DNA of 45,400 nt from Aquisphaera insulae (GTDB taxonomy: Bacteria > Planctomycetota > Planctomycetia > Isosphaerales > Isosphaeraceae), in assembly GCF_011064615.1 (NCBI RefSeq), contig NZ_JAALJH010000077.1:1-45400 (forward strand). Direction: 5' to 3'. How positions within the stretch are numbered: the stretch's first letter is position 1; every line of letters starts with the position of its first letter. A program made the position numbers and the translations under genes. Shown here piece after piece: positions 23,858-32,710 of the stretch. A model generated the notes under the pieces. That model searched no databases and had not been told where the DNA came from. It saw nothing but the letters and a program-made list of their open reading frames with translations.

Positions 23858-25660
23858 GTGGATTTCGCCCGCCCGCTCTGGCTCTGGCTCCTCCTGGTCC
23901 CGATCCCGATCGGCCTGCTGCTGAGGCGGGAGGGCCGGGCGCGAGCCCGTGCCTGGATCTCGCTCGTCCAGCGGGGGAGGCCGCCGGGCCTGTGGTCCTG
24001 GAGCGTCGTGCTGGCGATGGTCCTGCTGGTGATCGCGCTGGCCCGGCCCAGGTTCGGGTCGCCGATCGGGCCGTCGCCGCCGCCCGGTCACGACGTGGTG
24101 CTGCTCGTCGATGTCAGCCGGAGCATGGCCGCGGAGGACGCCGTCCCGAGCCGCCTCGGCGTCGCCGTGGAGTCCGCCGGGACCCTGGTCGCGGCCCTGG
24201 CGGCGGAGCCGGCGAGCCGGGCGGCCGTGGTGGCATTTGCCGGCCGGGGCGTGCTCCGCTACCCCATGACCGAGAACCTCGGGGCCGTGACCGACGTCCT
24301 GGGTCGGCTTCGGCCCGGCTCGGTCCAGCCGGGGAGCTCGGACCTGGGGGCCGGACTTCGCGCGGCCGTCGACGCGTTCGGGAAGGATGAGCATCTGGAC
24401 GGGCGCTCGATCGTCGTCTTCTCCGACGGCGAGGACCATGTCGGACGCTGGCCGGAGGCCGTCGCGTCGCTGGTCGGCTCGGGCGTCGTCGTCCACACCG
24501 TGGCGATCGGCGACGCCGACCTGGGCCATCCCGTCCCGGGCGGCGAGTCCGGGGCGCCCCTGCGGTTCGAAGGCAAGCCGGTCGAGTCTCGTCGCGTCGA
24601 CGAGCCGCTGGTGGCGATCGCCAAGGAAACCGGCGGTGCGGCCGTCCCGCTCGGGCTCGCCTCGATGGACATGAGCTCGCTCTATCGCGAGCGGATCGCC
24701 CCGGCGGCCCTGGCTCGTCGCCGGGCCACGCATCCGCCGGAGCGGGAGGAGCGGTTCCCCTTCTTCCTGGCCACGGCGATGGGCCTGGTCCTGTCGGCGA
24801 GCTGGCCGCCGGGGAGGGTGGGACCGCTGCGGTGGGCCTGGAGGCGGCTGGCGGGGGCCGTCCTGATCGCGACGCTGGTCGTCACCGGCCTCGGCGCCGG
24901 CGAGGCGCCGGGCCGCCTCGCGAGGGATCGCGTCGCGACCGGGGAACGCTCCTATCGAGCGGGCCGGTTCGACGCGGCGCTCTCGGATTTCGAAGCCGCC
25001 ATTGGGCTGGCACCGCGCGAGGCCGTGCCGCGCTTCGACGCCGCCGCGGCCCTGTTCCAGCTCCGCCGGTTTCCGGAGGCGTCAGGTCGGTATCAGGAAG
25101 CCCGCGAGCTGGCCGACGAGAGGCTCCGCGTGAAGATCGACTTCGCGCTGGGAAACACGGCGCTCGCGCTGGGCGACCTGACCGGTGCGGTCGAGAGTTA
25201 CGATCGCTGCGTTTCCTCCGTCGTTCGTGGTCCCGGCCTGGACGGCGTCCGGGCGGACGCCGCGGAGAACCGTCGGTTCGCGCTCGAGCAGGCGCCGCCG
25301 TCGGTCTCGGCGACCTCGGACCAGGACGAGCCGAGCGATCCGCCCCGAGGAAGCGGACGCAGGCCCCCGAACAGGCCAAACGGCGAAGACGAGGCCGACG
25401 GCGACGATCCCGGCGCGGGTAAATCGGGTCCCGATGGGCAGGACCCGGGCCGGCAGGGAGAACAGCCCGGCAGGGCACCGAACCGGCGACGACGCGTGGG
25501 GGGAGCAGGCGGGAGCAGCAAGGACGCCTCGGCGCGGGCAGGGGAGACGCCCGACGACGTGCTCGACCAGGCCGTGGATGAGATCCGCAACGCGCTCGAC
25601 CATCGCCTGCCCGACGAGGCGCCGGCCGTCGAGGCCGCGGAAAACCGCAAGGACTGGTGA
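23858..25660 (+). CDS. BatB-like VWA protein fused to a TPR (BatC-like) region
   Basis: A 600-residue membrane protein. It begins VDFARPLWLWLLLVPIPIGL, matching the start of the BatA-like gene at 19113, then a second membrane helix and a VWA domain with the MIDAS motif DVSRSMAAED, SSDLGAGLRAAVD and FSDGEDH. Two more membrane segments follow (FFLATAMGLVLSASW, LAGAVLIATLVVTGLGAG). The C-terminal part has TPR-like pairs (RDRVATGERSYRAGRFDAAL, ALGDLTGAVESYDRCV) and a long Pro/Gly/Asp/Arg-rich disordered tail. BatB and BatC are often separate; here they are one chain. GTG 23858 with AGGTGA upstream is preferred to ATG 23789, which has no ribosome site. Confidence 0.88.
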   Translation: MDFARPLWLWLLLVPIPIGLLLRREGRARARAWISLVQRGRPPGLWSWSVVLAMVLLVIALARPRFGSPIGPSPPPGHDVVLLVDVSRSMAAEDAVPSRLGVAVESAGTLVAALAAEPASRAAVVAFAGRGVLRYPMTENLGAVTDVLGRLRPGSVQPGSSDLGAGLRAAVDAFGKDEHLDGRSIVVFSDGEDHVGRWPEAVASLVGSGVVVHTVAIGDADLGHPVPGGESGAPLRFEGKPVESRRVDEPLVAIAKETGGAAVPLGLASMDMSSLYRERIAPAALARRRATHPPEREERFPFFLATAMGLVLSASWPPGRVGPLRWAWRRLAGAVLIATLVVTGLGAGEAPGRLARDRVATGERSYRAGRFDAALSDFEAAIGLAPREAVPRFDAAAALFQLRRFPEASGRYQEARELADERLRVKIDFALGNTALALGDLTGAVESYDRCVSSVVRGPGLDGVRADAAENRRFALEQAPPSVSATSDQDEPSDPPRGSGRRPPNRPNGEDEADGDDPGAGKSGPDGQDPGRQGEQPGRAPNRRRRVGGAGGSSKDASARAGETPDDVLDQAVDEIRNALDHRLPDEAPAVEAAENRKDW

Positions 25661-25664
25661 GCGT

Positions 25665-27008
25665 ATGACGCGCCTCGATCGGTCACGCCTCGGCCATGTC
25701 GGGCTCGTGATCGCTCTGCTCGCGACCGGCCAGCCGCCGGGGGCGGCGGCCGATGAGGGTCCCCCGCTACAGCTCCGGATCGAGGCGGAGAGGGGTCCCC
25801 ATTACGTCGGCCAGGGGATCGAGCTCGGGGTCGCGGTGACGGGCAGGGATGAGCGCCCCGTGCTGGAGCTGCCGCCGCTACGTGACGCGCGGATCCTGTC
25901 GGCCGGGAATTCGGTGCGAGCCGTGAGCTCGTCGTCGATCGGCCGCCTCGAGACGGGCGAGAATCTCTTCCTGACTCGTCTTCGGGTGATCCCGGCGAAG
26001 GCCGGCCCGCTCGAGATCCCGGCGATCGTCGCTCGGCTCGGCGAGCGGGTCGGGAAGACGCAGGCGATTCGTCTCAAGGTCGAGCCCGTCCCCGCCGAGG
26101 GACGCCCCGCGACGTTCCTCGGCGGGGTCGGAGACTTCCGCGTCGAGGCGACCGCGTCGGCCGCGAGCGTGAGGCTCGGCCAGCCGATCACGCTCAGGAT
26201 CGCGATCCAGGGGCCCGCGGCCTGGGGGAGCCGACTTGCGCCCGACCTAAGCAAGCTGGCGGAGCTGACGGTCGCTCCCCGGGTCGAGGAGCTGCCGCAG
26301 GAGAACGTCGACGATCCGCCGTCCCGGGTCTTCGCGTATCGAATCCGGCCGACGAAACCGGGTGACGCCGTGCTGCCGCCGGTCGCGGTCTCCGCCTTCG
26401 ATCCCGGCTCGGGCCGGTATTTCACGAAGGTCACGAGGAGCCTGCCATTCCACGCCGTGGCGGTCCCCGTCCTCGAGTCGACGGCGGTCGAGTCGCGGGT
26501 CGAGCCGCGGGCCGGCGGCGGGTTAACGCGGTTCATGGTCCTGCTCGCGGCCGTGACGGGGCCGGTCGTCGTCGGACTCGCGGTCTGGCTCCAGCGACGA
26601 AGGGAGGAGGCCGGCCGGGACCTCGAGAGCCGGCGTTCGTTGGCCCGCCGGGGCGCCCGATCGTACGCGAGCCGGCTCGGCTCCGGCGATGTCCCGCCCG
26701 CCGACCGATTCGCGGCCGAGCTGATGGAACGGCTGACGGCCCATGCCTCGATGGCATCGGACCGGCCGGCGGGCGCGCTCACGCCGGGCGAGGCCCGCGC
26801 GGTCTTCCGTTCGCTGACCGGCTCCGCGGAGCAATCGGAACGGGCCGGTAGGCTGGTCGAGTGGTGCGACCTGGCCCTCTTTTCCGACCGAGAAGCGGTC
26901 GATGGTCTGGCGCAGGCCCGCATCGAGGCCGCGGCGCTCTTCAAGGAGCTGGGGAGGCCGAGAGTGGGCCTCCCGCGGTTCCTCGGGGGGCGGCGATCGC
27001 CGCGATGA
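25665..27008 (+). CDS. BatD-like membrane protein
   Basis: A 447-residue protein starting five bases after the BatB/C stop. It has an N-terminal signal segment (HVGLVIALLATGQPPGAAA), beta-sandwich domains typical of BatD (YVGQGIELGVAVTG, GPLEIPAIVARLGERVGKTQ, VRLGQPITLRIAIQG, RIRPTKPGDAVLPPVAVSAF), a membrane helix (FMVLLAAVTGPVVVGLAVWL) and a cytoplasmic helical tail. BatD anchors VWA proteins at the membrane in the proposed Bat complex. Tight spacing shows it is in one operon with the gene before it. Read from frame continuity, the earlier open frame to 25185 is not used. Confidence 0.85.
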   Translation: MTRLDRSRLGHVGLVIALLATGQPPGAAADEGPPLQLRIEAERGPHYVGQGIELGVAVTGRDERPVLELPPLRDARILSAGNSVRAVSSSSIGRLETGENLFLTRLRVIPAKAGPLEIPAIVARLGERVGKTQAIRLKVEPVPAEGRPATFLGGVGDFRVEATASAASVRLGQPITLRIAIQGPAAWGSRLAPDLSKLAELTVAPRVEELPQENVDDPPSRVFAYRIRPTKPGDAVLPPVAVSAFDPGSGRYFTKVTRSLPFHAVAVPVLESTAVESRVEPRAGGGLTRFMVLLAAVTGPVVVGLAVWLQRRREEAGRDLESRRSLARRGARSYASRLGSGDVPPADRFAAELMERLTAHASMASDRPAGALTPGEARAVFRSLTGSAEQSERAGRLVEWCDLALFSDREAVDGLAQARIEAAALFKELGRPRVGLPRFLGGRRSPR

Positions 27009-27022
27009 TCGGACGGGCCGTC

Positions 27023-28255
27023 TCAGCGGACGGCCATCTCTCGGGAACGGCCGCCGACGTTGTTGTAGATCTCGCGGGCGGCCGGCGTGTCGGAGCGGGA
27101 CCTGGCAACCTCGAAGCCCTCGACCTTGAGGGACGGGATGACCTTGTTGATCAGGTTCTCGATCAGGGTGAGGGGCTCGCCCTGGTCGGGGCCGACGAAC
27201 AGGTAGGCGATCCCGTCCTTCCCCATCCGGCCGGTGCGGCCGATGCGGTGGACGTAATTCTCCGGGTCGTCGGGGATGTCGTAGTTGACGACGTGGCTGA
27301 TGCCCTCGACGTCGATGCCGCGGCCGACGACGTCGGTGGCGACCAGGACGGGGACGCTCCCGGTCCGGAAGCCCTTCATGACGCGGTCGCGGGCGGTCTG
27401 GGCGAGGTCGCCGTGGATCGAGGCCACCCCCGGGATCACGCGGCGGAGCCGCTCGGCGAGGCGGTCCGCCCCGCGCTTGGTCCGGGTGAAGACGATGCAC
27501 TGACGCGGCTTGTCCCGCTTCAGGAGGTGGACCAGGAGCTCGACCTTGCGGTCGTGGTTCACCGAGATGTAGTACTGCTGGATCGACTCGACCGAGGGCT
27601 CGTCCGTGGACAGGTTCACCTCGACCGGCTCGTACATGTAGCGGCCGGCCAGCTTGCGGACGTCGTCGCTGATGGTGGCCGACAGGAGCAGGGTCTGATG
27701 GGGGTCGGGGACCTTCCGCAGGATCCGCTCGATGTCGGGCCGGAACCCGATGTCGAGCATGCGGTCGGCCTCGTCCAGGACGACGTGGACGATGTCGCCG
27801 AGGTAGAGCGTGCGACGTTCCATGTGGTCCATGACGCGGCCGGGGGTGCCGACCACGATCTCGACCCCGCGGCTGAGTGCGCGGAGCTGGCGCTCGATCG
27901 GCTCGCCGCCGTAGATCCCGCAGATGGCGATGTCATCGCGGCCGTCGGCCAGCTTCTGGAGCTCGACGACGATCTGCTGGACGAGCTCGCGGGTGGGGGC
28001 CAGGATGATCGCCTGCGGGCCCTGGGAGCGGGCCTCCATCATCTCGATCAGGGGGATGCCGAACGCGGCCGTCTTTCCGGTGCCCGTCTTGGCCTGCCCG
28101 ATGACGTCGAATCCGTCGAGCGCCCGGGGGATGAACTCGGACTGGATGGGCGAGGGCTTGACATAGCGGGCGCGGGCCAGGGCCTTGAGCATGGTGCTGC
28201 TCAGCCCCATCGAACGGAATCCCGGGGCGGGTTCCTCCGTTACACTTCGACTCAA
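27023..28255 (-). CDS. DEAD-box RNA helicase
   Basis: A 410-residue ATP-dependent RNA helicase with a minimal two-domain core. Motifs in order: Q motif KPSPIQSEFIP, I AKTGTGKTAAFG, Ia APTRELVQQ, Ib TPGRVMDHM, II VLDEADRML, III LLSATISDD, IV CIVFTRTKRG, V ATDVVGRGIDVEG, VI HRIGRTGRMG. The C-terminal tail is short, so it may belong to the RhlE/CshA-type group. Start is TTG 28255 with a perfect GGAGG at 28261-28265; the nearest ATG (28210) has no ribosome site. Cold- or stress-linked control through its long leader is possible but not shown. Confidence 0.94.
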   Translation of the reverse strand: MSRSVTEEPAPGFRSMGLSSTMLKALARARYVKPSPIQSEFIPRALDGFDVIGQAKTGTGKTAAFGIPLIEMMEARSQGPQAIILAPTRELVQQIVVELQKLADGRDDIAICGIYGGEPIERQLRALSRGVEIVVGTPGRVMDHMERRTLYLGDIVHVVLDEADRMLDIGFRPDIERILRKVPDPHQTLLLSATISDDVRKLAGRYMYEPVEVNLSTDEPSVESIQQYYISVNHDRKVELLVHLLKRDKPRQCIVFTRTKRGADRLAERLRRVIPGVASIHGDLAQTARDRVMKGFRTGSVPVLVATDVVGRGIDVEGISHVVNYDIPDDPENYVHRIGRTGRMGKDGIAYLFVGPDQGEPLTLIENLINKVIPSLKVEGFEVARSRSDTPAAREIYNNVGGRSREMAVR

Positions 28256-28356
28256 AAAATCCTCCGAAATGCTGATCTCGCGGTTGGGTGGGTGGGCCGA
28301 GGCGCCTGCCGCGGCCCGGGTGTCGTTGGCGAATCTTGCTCGTTTGAACTTCCATG

Positions 28357-28384
28357 ATAGTATCAGTTTTTCGCGGCCCGTCAA
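28357..28384 (-). promoter_or_regulatory. Sigma70-type promoter of the DEAD-box helicase
   Basis: On the minus strand TTGACG (28379-28384) and TACTAT (28357-28362) are 16 bases apart in an AT-rich island. The transcript would have a leader of roughly 95 bases before the TTG start. The other ~290 bases between here and the plus-strand gene at 28672 show no gene. Confidence 0.6.
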
Positions 28385-28671
28385 AGGGACTCCGCTCGCG
28401 GCCGCCGAGATTGGAGGTCCCCGGGCCGATGCCGGCCCTCGCCGAGGGAGGGACCAAGCCGACCCGGCGCGGAAAGCCGGTTCGGCGCTTGCGACCACGC
28501 CGTCCGGCGCGCTAGTGTCATAGAGGGTCGAGCCATCGGTCTTCAGCCCCGCGACGCCAGGTCGAGCCGCGGGGCGCCGGCTCGGCCCGCCTCGACGGAC
28601 CCGGACAGGCCGGCGGCCCGCGGTGGGCCTCCGGAGCCTCGGGGCGACCACCCCGATCGGAGGAGAGAATC

Positions 28672-28881
28672 GTGGCCGACGCACCGACGACACCCCCGGA
28701 CCTTCAGCAGAAGTACCGCCAGTTCCTGGATTTGCTCCCGCTCACCATCGCCCTGGCGGGGCTGCCCCCCAGCGAGGGCCGGCTCTTCGGCGAGGACCAG
28801 ATCGAGGGCCGAGGGATGACCATCAAGATGGCCTATCGCCAGGCCCGCACCATCGCGAAGGATTGCTTGAGCGGATCGTAA
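28672..28881 (+). CDS. Small hypothetical protein, 69 residues
   Basis: Starts at GTG 28672 with GGAGGAG upstream. The sequence PDLQQKYRQFLDLLPLTIAL, AGLPPSEGRLFGEDQIEGRG and MTIKMAYRQARTIAKDCLSG looks like a compact, mainly helical soluble protein. No domain recognised. It is divergent from the helicase and followed by another small hypothetical gene. Confidence 0.7.
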   Translation: MADAPTTPPDLQQKYRQFLDLLPLTIALAGLPPSEGRLFGEDQIEGRGMTIKMAYRQARTIAKDCLSGS

Positions 28882-29057
28882 GACCGTTGCCGGTCGTGTG
28901 TCGTCGGGGCGTCGAATCCGGCCCGCGCGAGTTGCACGCGGGGCAGGGGGGGGGCCGATAAGTATCGCGTGACAGGCGGCTCCTGCGGACGGGCGAAACG
29001 GCCCTCTCCCGCGGGGACCGCCACATCGGGTTCCCCACGCGAAAGGCTCGCCCCGAG

Positions 29058-29441
29058 ATGACCATGACGCAACCATCGTCGACACGCCCGCGACGGATTC
29101 GAGCCGCCTTCATCGGCTTCGGACTGGACACGATCGACGATCACCAGCGGCTCACCCGCGGCGATCAGTCGCTCGTGTTCGGCGGCTCGGAGGAGACCCA
29201 CGCCGCGCTCCGGGAGACCGTCCTGATGATGGAGCTGGAGCTGGACCGCAACAACCAGCGGCTCGGCGATCTCAGCCCGCTCGAGCTCGCCGAGCTCGCC
29301 TGGCGGATCGACTCGCCGGAGCTGCACGAGATCGCCCTCCGGCTCGAGGCCGGGATCGAGCAGCAAGGTCGCTGCTTCGAGGACCTGACCGCCGAGGAAC
29401 TCACGGAGCTGAGCGCGACGGCGGAGCCCCTGGCCGGCTAG
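29058..29441 (+). CDS. Hypothetical protein, 127 residues
   Basis: A soluble, acidic protein. The N-terminal part RRIRAAFIGFGLDTIDDHQR and RLTRGDQSLVFGGSEETHAA reads like a small globular region; the C-terminal half is helical and Leu/Glu-rich (LSPLELAELAWRIDSPELHE, LTAEELTELSATAEPL). ATG 29058 is used. No family recognised. A strong terminator follows at 29494. Confidence 0.75.
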   Translation: MTMTQPSSTRPRRIRAAFIGFGLDTIDDHQRLTRGDQSLVFGGSEETHAALRETVLMMELELDRNNQRLGDLSPLELAELAWRIDSPELHEIALRLEAGIEQQGRCFEDLTAEELTELSATAEPLAG

Positions 29442-29493
29442 GGGAGGCCCCGACGCCGTCCTCATCGGGCGGATGGGGCAGGGCTCTCGATCT

Positions 29494-29561
29494 CGACCGA
29501 CCGACCGCGGCCGTGCCGGCGCCGATGAGCCCGCACGACGCGGTCGGTCGGTCGCTTTTTT
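29494..29561 (+). terminator. Rho-independent terminator
   Basis: A perfect 16-base stem (29494-29509 with 29539-29554; CGACCGACCGACCGCG and its complement) around a 29-base loop, followed by C and six T (29556-29561). It ends the transcript of the 127-residue gene. The long loop is unusual. Confidence 0.85.
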
Positions 29562-29697
29562 GTTCCGACCCGGCCCGGACCCCGGGGCGGGATCGTGCGC
29601 GTCAGAACAGCTCAAGCCTGCTGCGGGGGCACGCCGATCAGCTAAACGTGGCGGAACGCATCGATCCCTAAGGTGGCCGATCGCCGAGGAGGGCGTG

Positions 29698-30909
29698 ATG
29701 ACGAGCCAGGGCTGGCGCGGGAGGATCCTGCGACGCCGGCGACCGGGCTGGGCGCTTCTCGCCCTTTCCGGCCTCCTCGCGGGTGGGGCGCCCCCCGGGG
29801 AAGAGCCGCCACCCAGGGAATTTCCGCTCCCCCGTGCCGCCCGCGACGCGGCCGTCCGGGCGGCGACCCAGGACCCGCCGGCGAACGTCCGCGACGAGGC
29901 CGCGCCGCGGCCCCCCCTGTCGACGCCGGAGATCGAGCTGATCGATTCCGAGGTGCGGACCGCCCAGCCCGCCGTGCCCGGCGCCAGGCTCGCGCTCGAG
30001 GCCGGCAAGAACGCGCCGGAGGGGACGCGATTCCGATGGATCCAGACCGAGGGCCCCCCGGTCTCGATCGGCGACTCGACCCGCCCGTCGATCCAGGTGA
30101 CGATCCCCGCCGGGGCCGACCGCCTGGCCTTCCTGCTGATCGCCGCCAACGACCAGGAGGTTCGGGCGGCGAGGGTCATCGTCCCCATCAAGGGCTCGCC
30201 GACCAATTCCTGGGGGAGCGGACCTTCCGCGGCCGTGAAGGCCGATGCGGGCGATGACCAGATCGGCCTCGTCGGTCACCGCGTGACGCTCAACGGCTCG
30301 AGGAGTACCCCGAGCCGCGGCCGGGCCGTCCGCTGGCTCCAGGTCGCCGGCCCGCCGGTGGTCTCGCCCCAGGCCGACGGCGACTTCTTCTCGTTCGTGG
30401 CGACGACTCCCGATGTCTACAAGTTCCTCCTGATCGTCGCGGCGGGGGGCGAGCTGTCCGAGCCCGACGAGGTGGCCGTGGTGGTCGGATCGCCCCCCGG
30501 CCCGCCCCCGGCCGCGGCGATGCCCGCCCCGCCGACCCTGAATCAGGTCCTGTCCTCGGCCCTCCCCGATCTTCCCCGGGGCGATACCCTCAGCTCCCCC
30601 ATCGCGGACATCATGGAGGTCATCGCCGAGCGGGCCAACCTTTACGAATCCTACGCCGCGATCCAGTCCGAGCTGTCCCGCCGGCTGGACGTCATCATGC
30701 CCCGCGACCCCCAGATTCGCACCGCGTGGAACGAGAAGGTCTTCGCCCCGGTGACCCAGGCGATGACCCATCAGCTCCTCGCGGCCGGCCTCGATTTCAC
30801 CCAGCCCCAGTCGCTCAATCAGCCCCTGACCCCGCGCCACAAGGAACTCGTCCGGGAGCAGTTCCAGAACCTCGCGCGGGCGTTCCGCGCCGGTGCCGCG
30901 ACCCGCTGA
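29698..30909 (+). CDS. Exported protein with PKD-like domains
   Basis: A 403-residue protein with an Arg-rich N-terminus and hydrophobic core (GWALLALSGLLAGG) as signal peptide. Two Ig/PKD-like domains are visible: the first around PGARLALEAGKNAPEGTRFR with WIQTEGPPVSI, the second ADAGDDQIGLVGHRVTLNGS with VRWLQVAGPPVV, which follows the ADAGxDQ...LNGSxS...WxQxxGPxV pattern of PKD/REJ domains. After a Pro-rich linker the last ~150 residues are helical (SPIADIMEVIAERANLYESY). ATG 29698 has GAGGAGGG upstream. It is likely cell-surface or periplasmic; function unknown. Confidence 0.82.
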   Translation: MTSQGWRGRILRRRRPGWALLALSGLLAGGAPPGEEPPPREFPLPRAARDAAVRAATQDPPANVRDEAAPRPPLSTPEIELIDSEVRTAQPAVPGARLALEAGKNAPEGTRFRWIQTEGPPVSIGDSTRPSIQVTIPAGADRLAFLLIAANDQEVRAARVIVPIKGSPTNSWGSGPSAAVKADAGDDQIGLVGHRVTLNGSRSTPSRGRAVRWLQVAGPPVVSPQADGDFFSFVATTPDVYKFLLIVAAGGELSEPDEVAVVVGSPPGPPPAAAMPAPPTLNQVLSSALPDLPRGDTLSSPIADIMEVIAERANLYESYAAIQSELSRRLDVIMPRDPQIRTAWNEKVFAPVTQAMTHQLLAAGLDFTQPQSLNQPLTPRHKELVREQFQNLARAFRAGAATR

Positions 30910-30955
30910 GGCGCAGCACCCCTCGTGCCCTGTGAACACCGAGAATTCGGGACGC

Positions 30956-31071
30956 AGGACAGGCAGGAATGCCTGTCCCCCGGGTTGAGAGCCAGGCGAA
31001 TCGGAGAGTCCGGAGGACCGGCATCCCTGCCCGTCCCGTTGCCAACCCCAATATTGAACTGTGGCGAAGCC
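30956..31071 (+). repeat. Dispersed palindromic repeat, copy C
   Basis: Same plan as the copies at 16015 and 22558: palindrome GGACAGGCAGGAATGCCTGTCC (30957-30978), spacer with GAGAGCCAGGCGAATCGGAG, second module GGACcGGCATcCCTGCCcGTCC, and tail ending GAAGC. It lies between two exported-protein genes. Confidence 0.82.
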
Positions 31072-31125
31072 CGAGTTCGGTGCGGCAGGATACGCACCGG
31101 TCTGAATCCCAAGGAAGGGAATGCG

Positions 31126-32418
31126 ATGTCTCTTTCTCGATATAGAAGATCGGTCGCCATCCTGACGCTGGCGGCCGCAATTCCACACTGGAATGCCCCC
31201 CCCGCCGGGGCCGACGATCGACCTGCGGCCTCCGCCCTCGGGGCCGCCCTGGCGGTCACCCGCTCGACCGGCGCGGCGACCGTCGCGGTCTTCACCTCCC
31301 GGGGGGATGCCCCTTCCCGGCAGCTCTGGGATGAATTCGATCGCGGGGCGTGGGCCCGGGCCAACCGGGGGCTCGTCCAGGTCGTCAACATCGTCATCGA
31401 GGATGAGCCGGGCCTGGCGAAGACCGCCGGGGTGATCAAGGTCCCGGCCGCGAGGGTCTATACCAGGTCGGCCCAGGGCGTCAGCCACCTGGCGACGATC
31501 GGCGATTGCTCGACCGCCCGGGCGCTCGAGGAGCGGCTAATGTCGCTGCAGATCGGGATCGAGCCGCCGGCGAAGGCCGACGCCAGGATCGATCGCGCCT
31601 CTCACAACCAGGATATCCGCGCGACGCCCCAGGGGGGCTGGCCCGCGGTGCAGACGCCCCAGCCCGTCGCCACTAGCCCGGTCCCGACGACCCAGCAGTT
31701 CGTGACGATGCCGTCCCAGCCGACCGTCGCGACCACGACCACCGCCAACGTGATCCAGGTCCCGAGCCAGCCGCTCCTGATCCAGCAGCCGGCGCCCCAG
31801 GTCTTCATGGCCCCGCAGCAGGCCCCGGTCGTCTACGTCCCGCAGGGCTCCGCCGGGGGACCGATGATGATGGCCTCTCCCGCGCCGGCGCCGACCGCGA
31901 ACATGCTGCTCTCGGTCCCCTCGCCCCAGCCCTCGCTCGCCGTCGCCGCACCCCAGCCGTCGGTCGCCGTCGCCGCCCCGGCCCCGACCGTGGCCGCCGC
32001 ACCGACGACGGCCGTCGCCGTCGGCGCGGCCCCGACCGCGACGACCGTGGCGACCATGACCAACCATTCGCTCTCGCTCCCCAGCTCGAGCAACCGGACC
32101 CGCGTCCGGGTCCGGGGACCGGGCCTGGTGGCCTCGTCGCTGGCCCGATTCGGAGAGCGGCTGACCAAGCTCGGGCAGGCGAAGATCGAGACGATCCACG
32201 AGACGACCCTGGAGGCTCCTTCCATCCAGTCCTCCGCCCCCGGTACGACGACCATCTCGACGACGTCGACCGCCCCGGTCAGTCAGCCCCCGAGCACGGT
32301 CATCGTGCCGATCCAGCAGCAGGGCCCCCCGGACGTGGGCCGTCCTCCCTGCCCGCCGTCGGCGCCCAACTATCCGGTCCCGAGCTCACAGGACAACGGC
32401 GGCCACCACGGGCATTGA
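31126..32418 (+). CDS. Exported thioredoxin-like protein with Val/Gln/Pro/Ala tail
   Basis: A 430-residue protein with a signal peptide (SVAILTLAAAIPHWNAPPAG). Residues about 35-140 resemble a thioredoxin fold (TVAVFTSRGDAPSRQLWDEF, LVQVVNIVIEDEPGLAKTAG, VIKVPAARVYTRSAQGVSHL), including the cis-Pro-like KVPAARV, but with no CxxC, so redox activity is unlikely. The remainder is low-complexity and rich in Pro, Gln, Val, Ala and Thr (NVIQVPSQPLLIQQPAPQVF), with a basic patch (RTRVRVRGPG) and a His-rich end (HHGH). ATG 31126 has AAGGAAGGGA upstream. It resembles in composition the proteins at 32711 and 36155. Confidence 0.78.
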   Translation: MSLSRYRRSVAILTLAAAIPHWNAPPAGADDRPAASALGAALAVTRSTGAATVAVFTSRGDAPSRQLWDEFDRGAWARANRGLVQVVNIVIEDEPGLAKTAGVIKVPAARVYTRSAQGVSHLATIGDCSTARALEERLMSLQIGIEPPAKADARIDRASHNQDIRATPQGGWPAVQTPQPVATSPVPTTQQFVTMPSQPTVATTTTANVIQVPSQPLLIQQPAPQVFMAPQQAPVVYVPQGSAGGPMMMASPAPAPTANMLLSVPSPQPSLAVAAPQPSVAVAAPAPTVAAAPTTAVAVGAAPTATTVATMTNHSLSLPSSSNRTRVRVRGPGLVASSLARFGERLTKLGQAKIETIHETTLEAPSIQSSAPGTTTISTTSTAPVSQPPSTVIVPIQQQGPPDVGRPPCPPSAPNYPVPSSQDNGGHHGH

Positions 32419-32475
32419 GGATCGAGGCCGACGCGGCCGTCGATTCTCCCCCGTCGACCCCATGCGACCACGGCT

Positions 32476-32514
32476 CGACCCCGCCTGCTCCCCCCCGGGA
32501 AGCAGGCGGGGTCG
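32476..32514. terminator. Perfect GC-rich hairpin, terminator-like
   Basis: CGACCCCGCCTGCT (32476-32489) pairs perfectly with 32501-32514 around an 11-base C-rich loop. It lies 58 bases after the stop of the 430-residue gene. There is no T-run, so it may be a terminator of the weak type or an RNA-stabilising hairpin. Confidence 0.5.
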
Positions 32515-32710
32515 CCGCGCTTCCCGGATAGCCGATCACTTCACGCGCTCGAATGTGGCATTATCGGCGGAGAAATGGACTGTCGCCGGGCCGTAATGTA
32601 GTATAGCTTGCCAAATTTACCCTGCTTCCATCAGGATTTCGATCACGTGTCCGCGGGTTGGATGGATTCACCCGTCCCGTCACCAGGGATCCGATTCCTC
32701 CGAGGGCATC

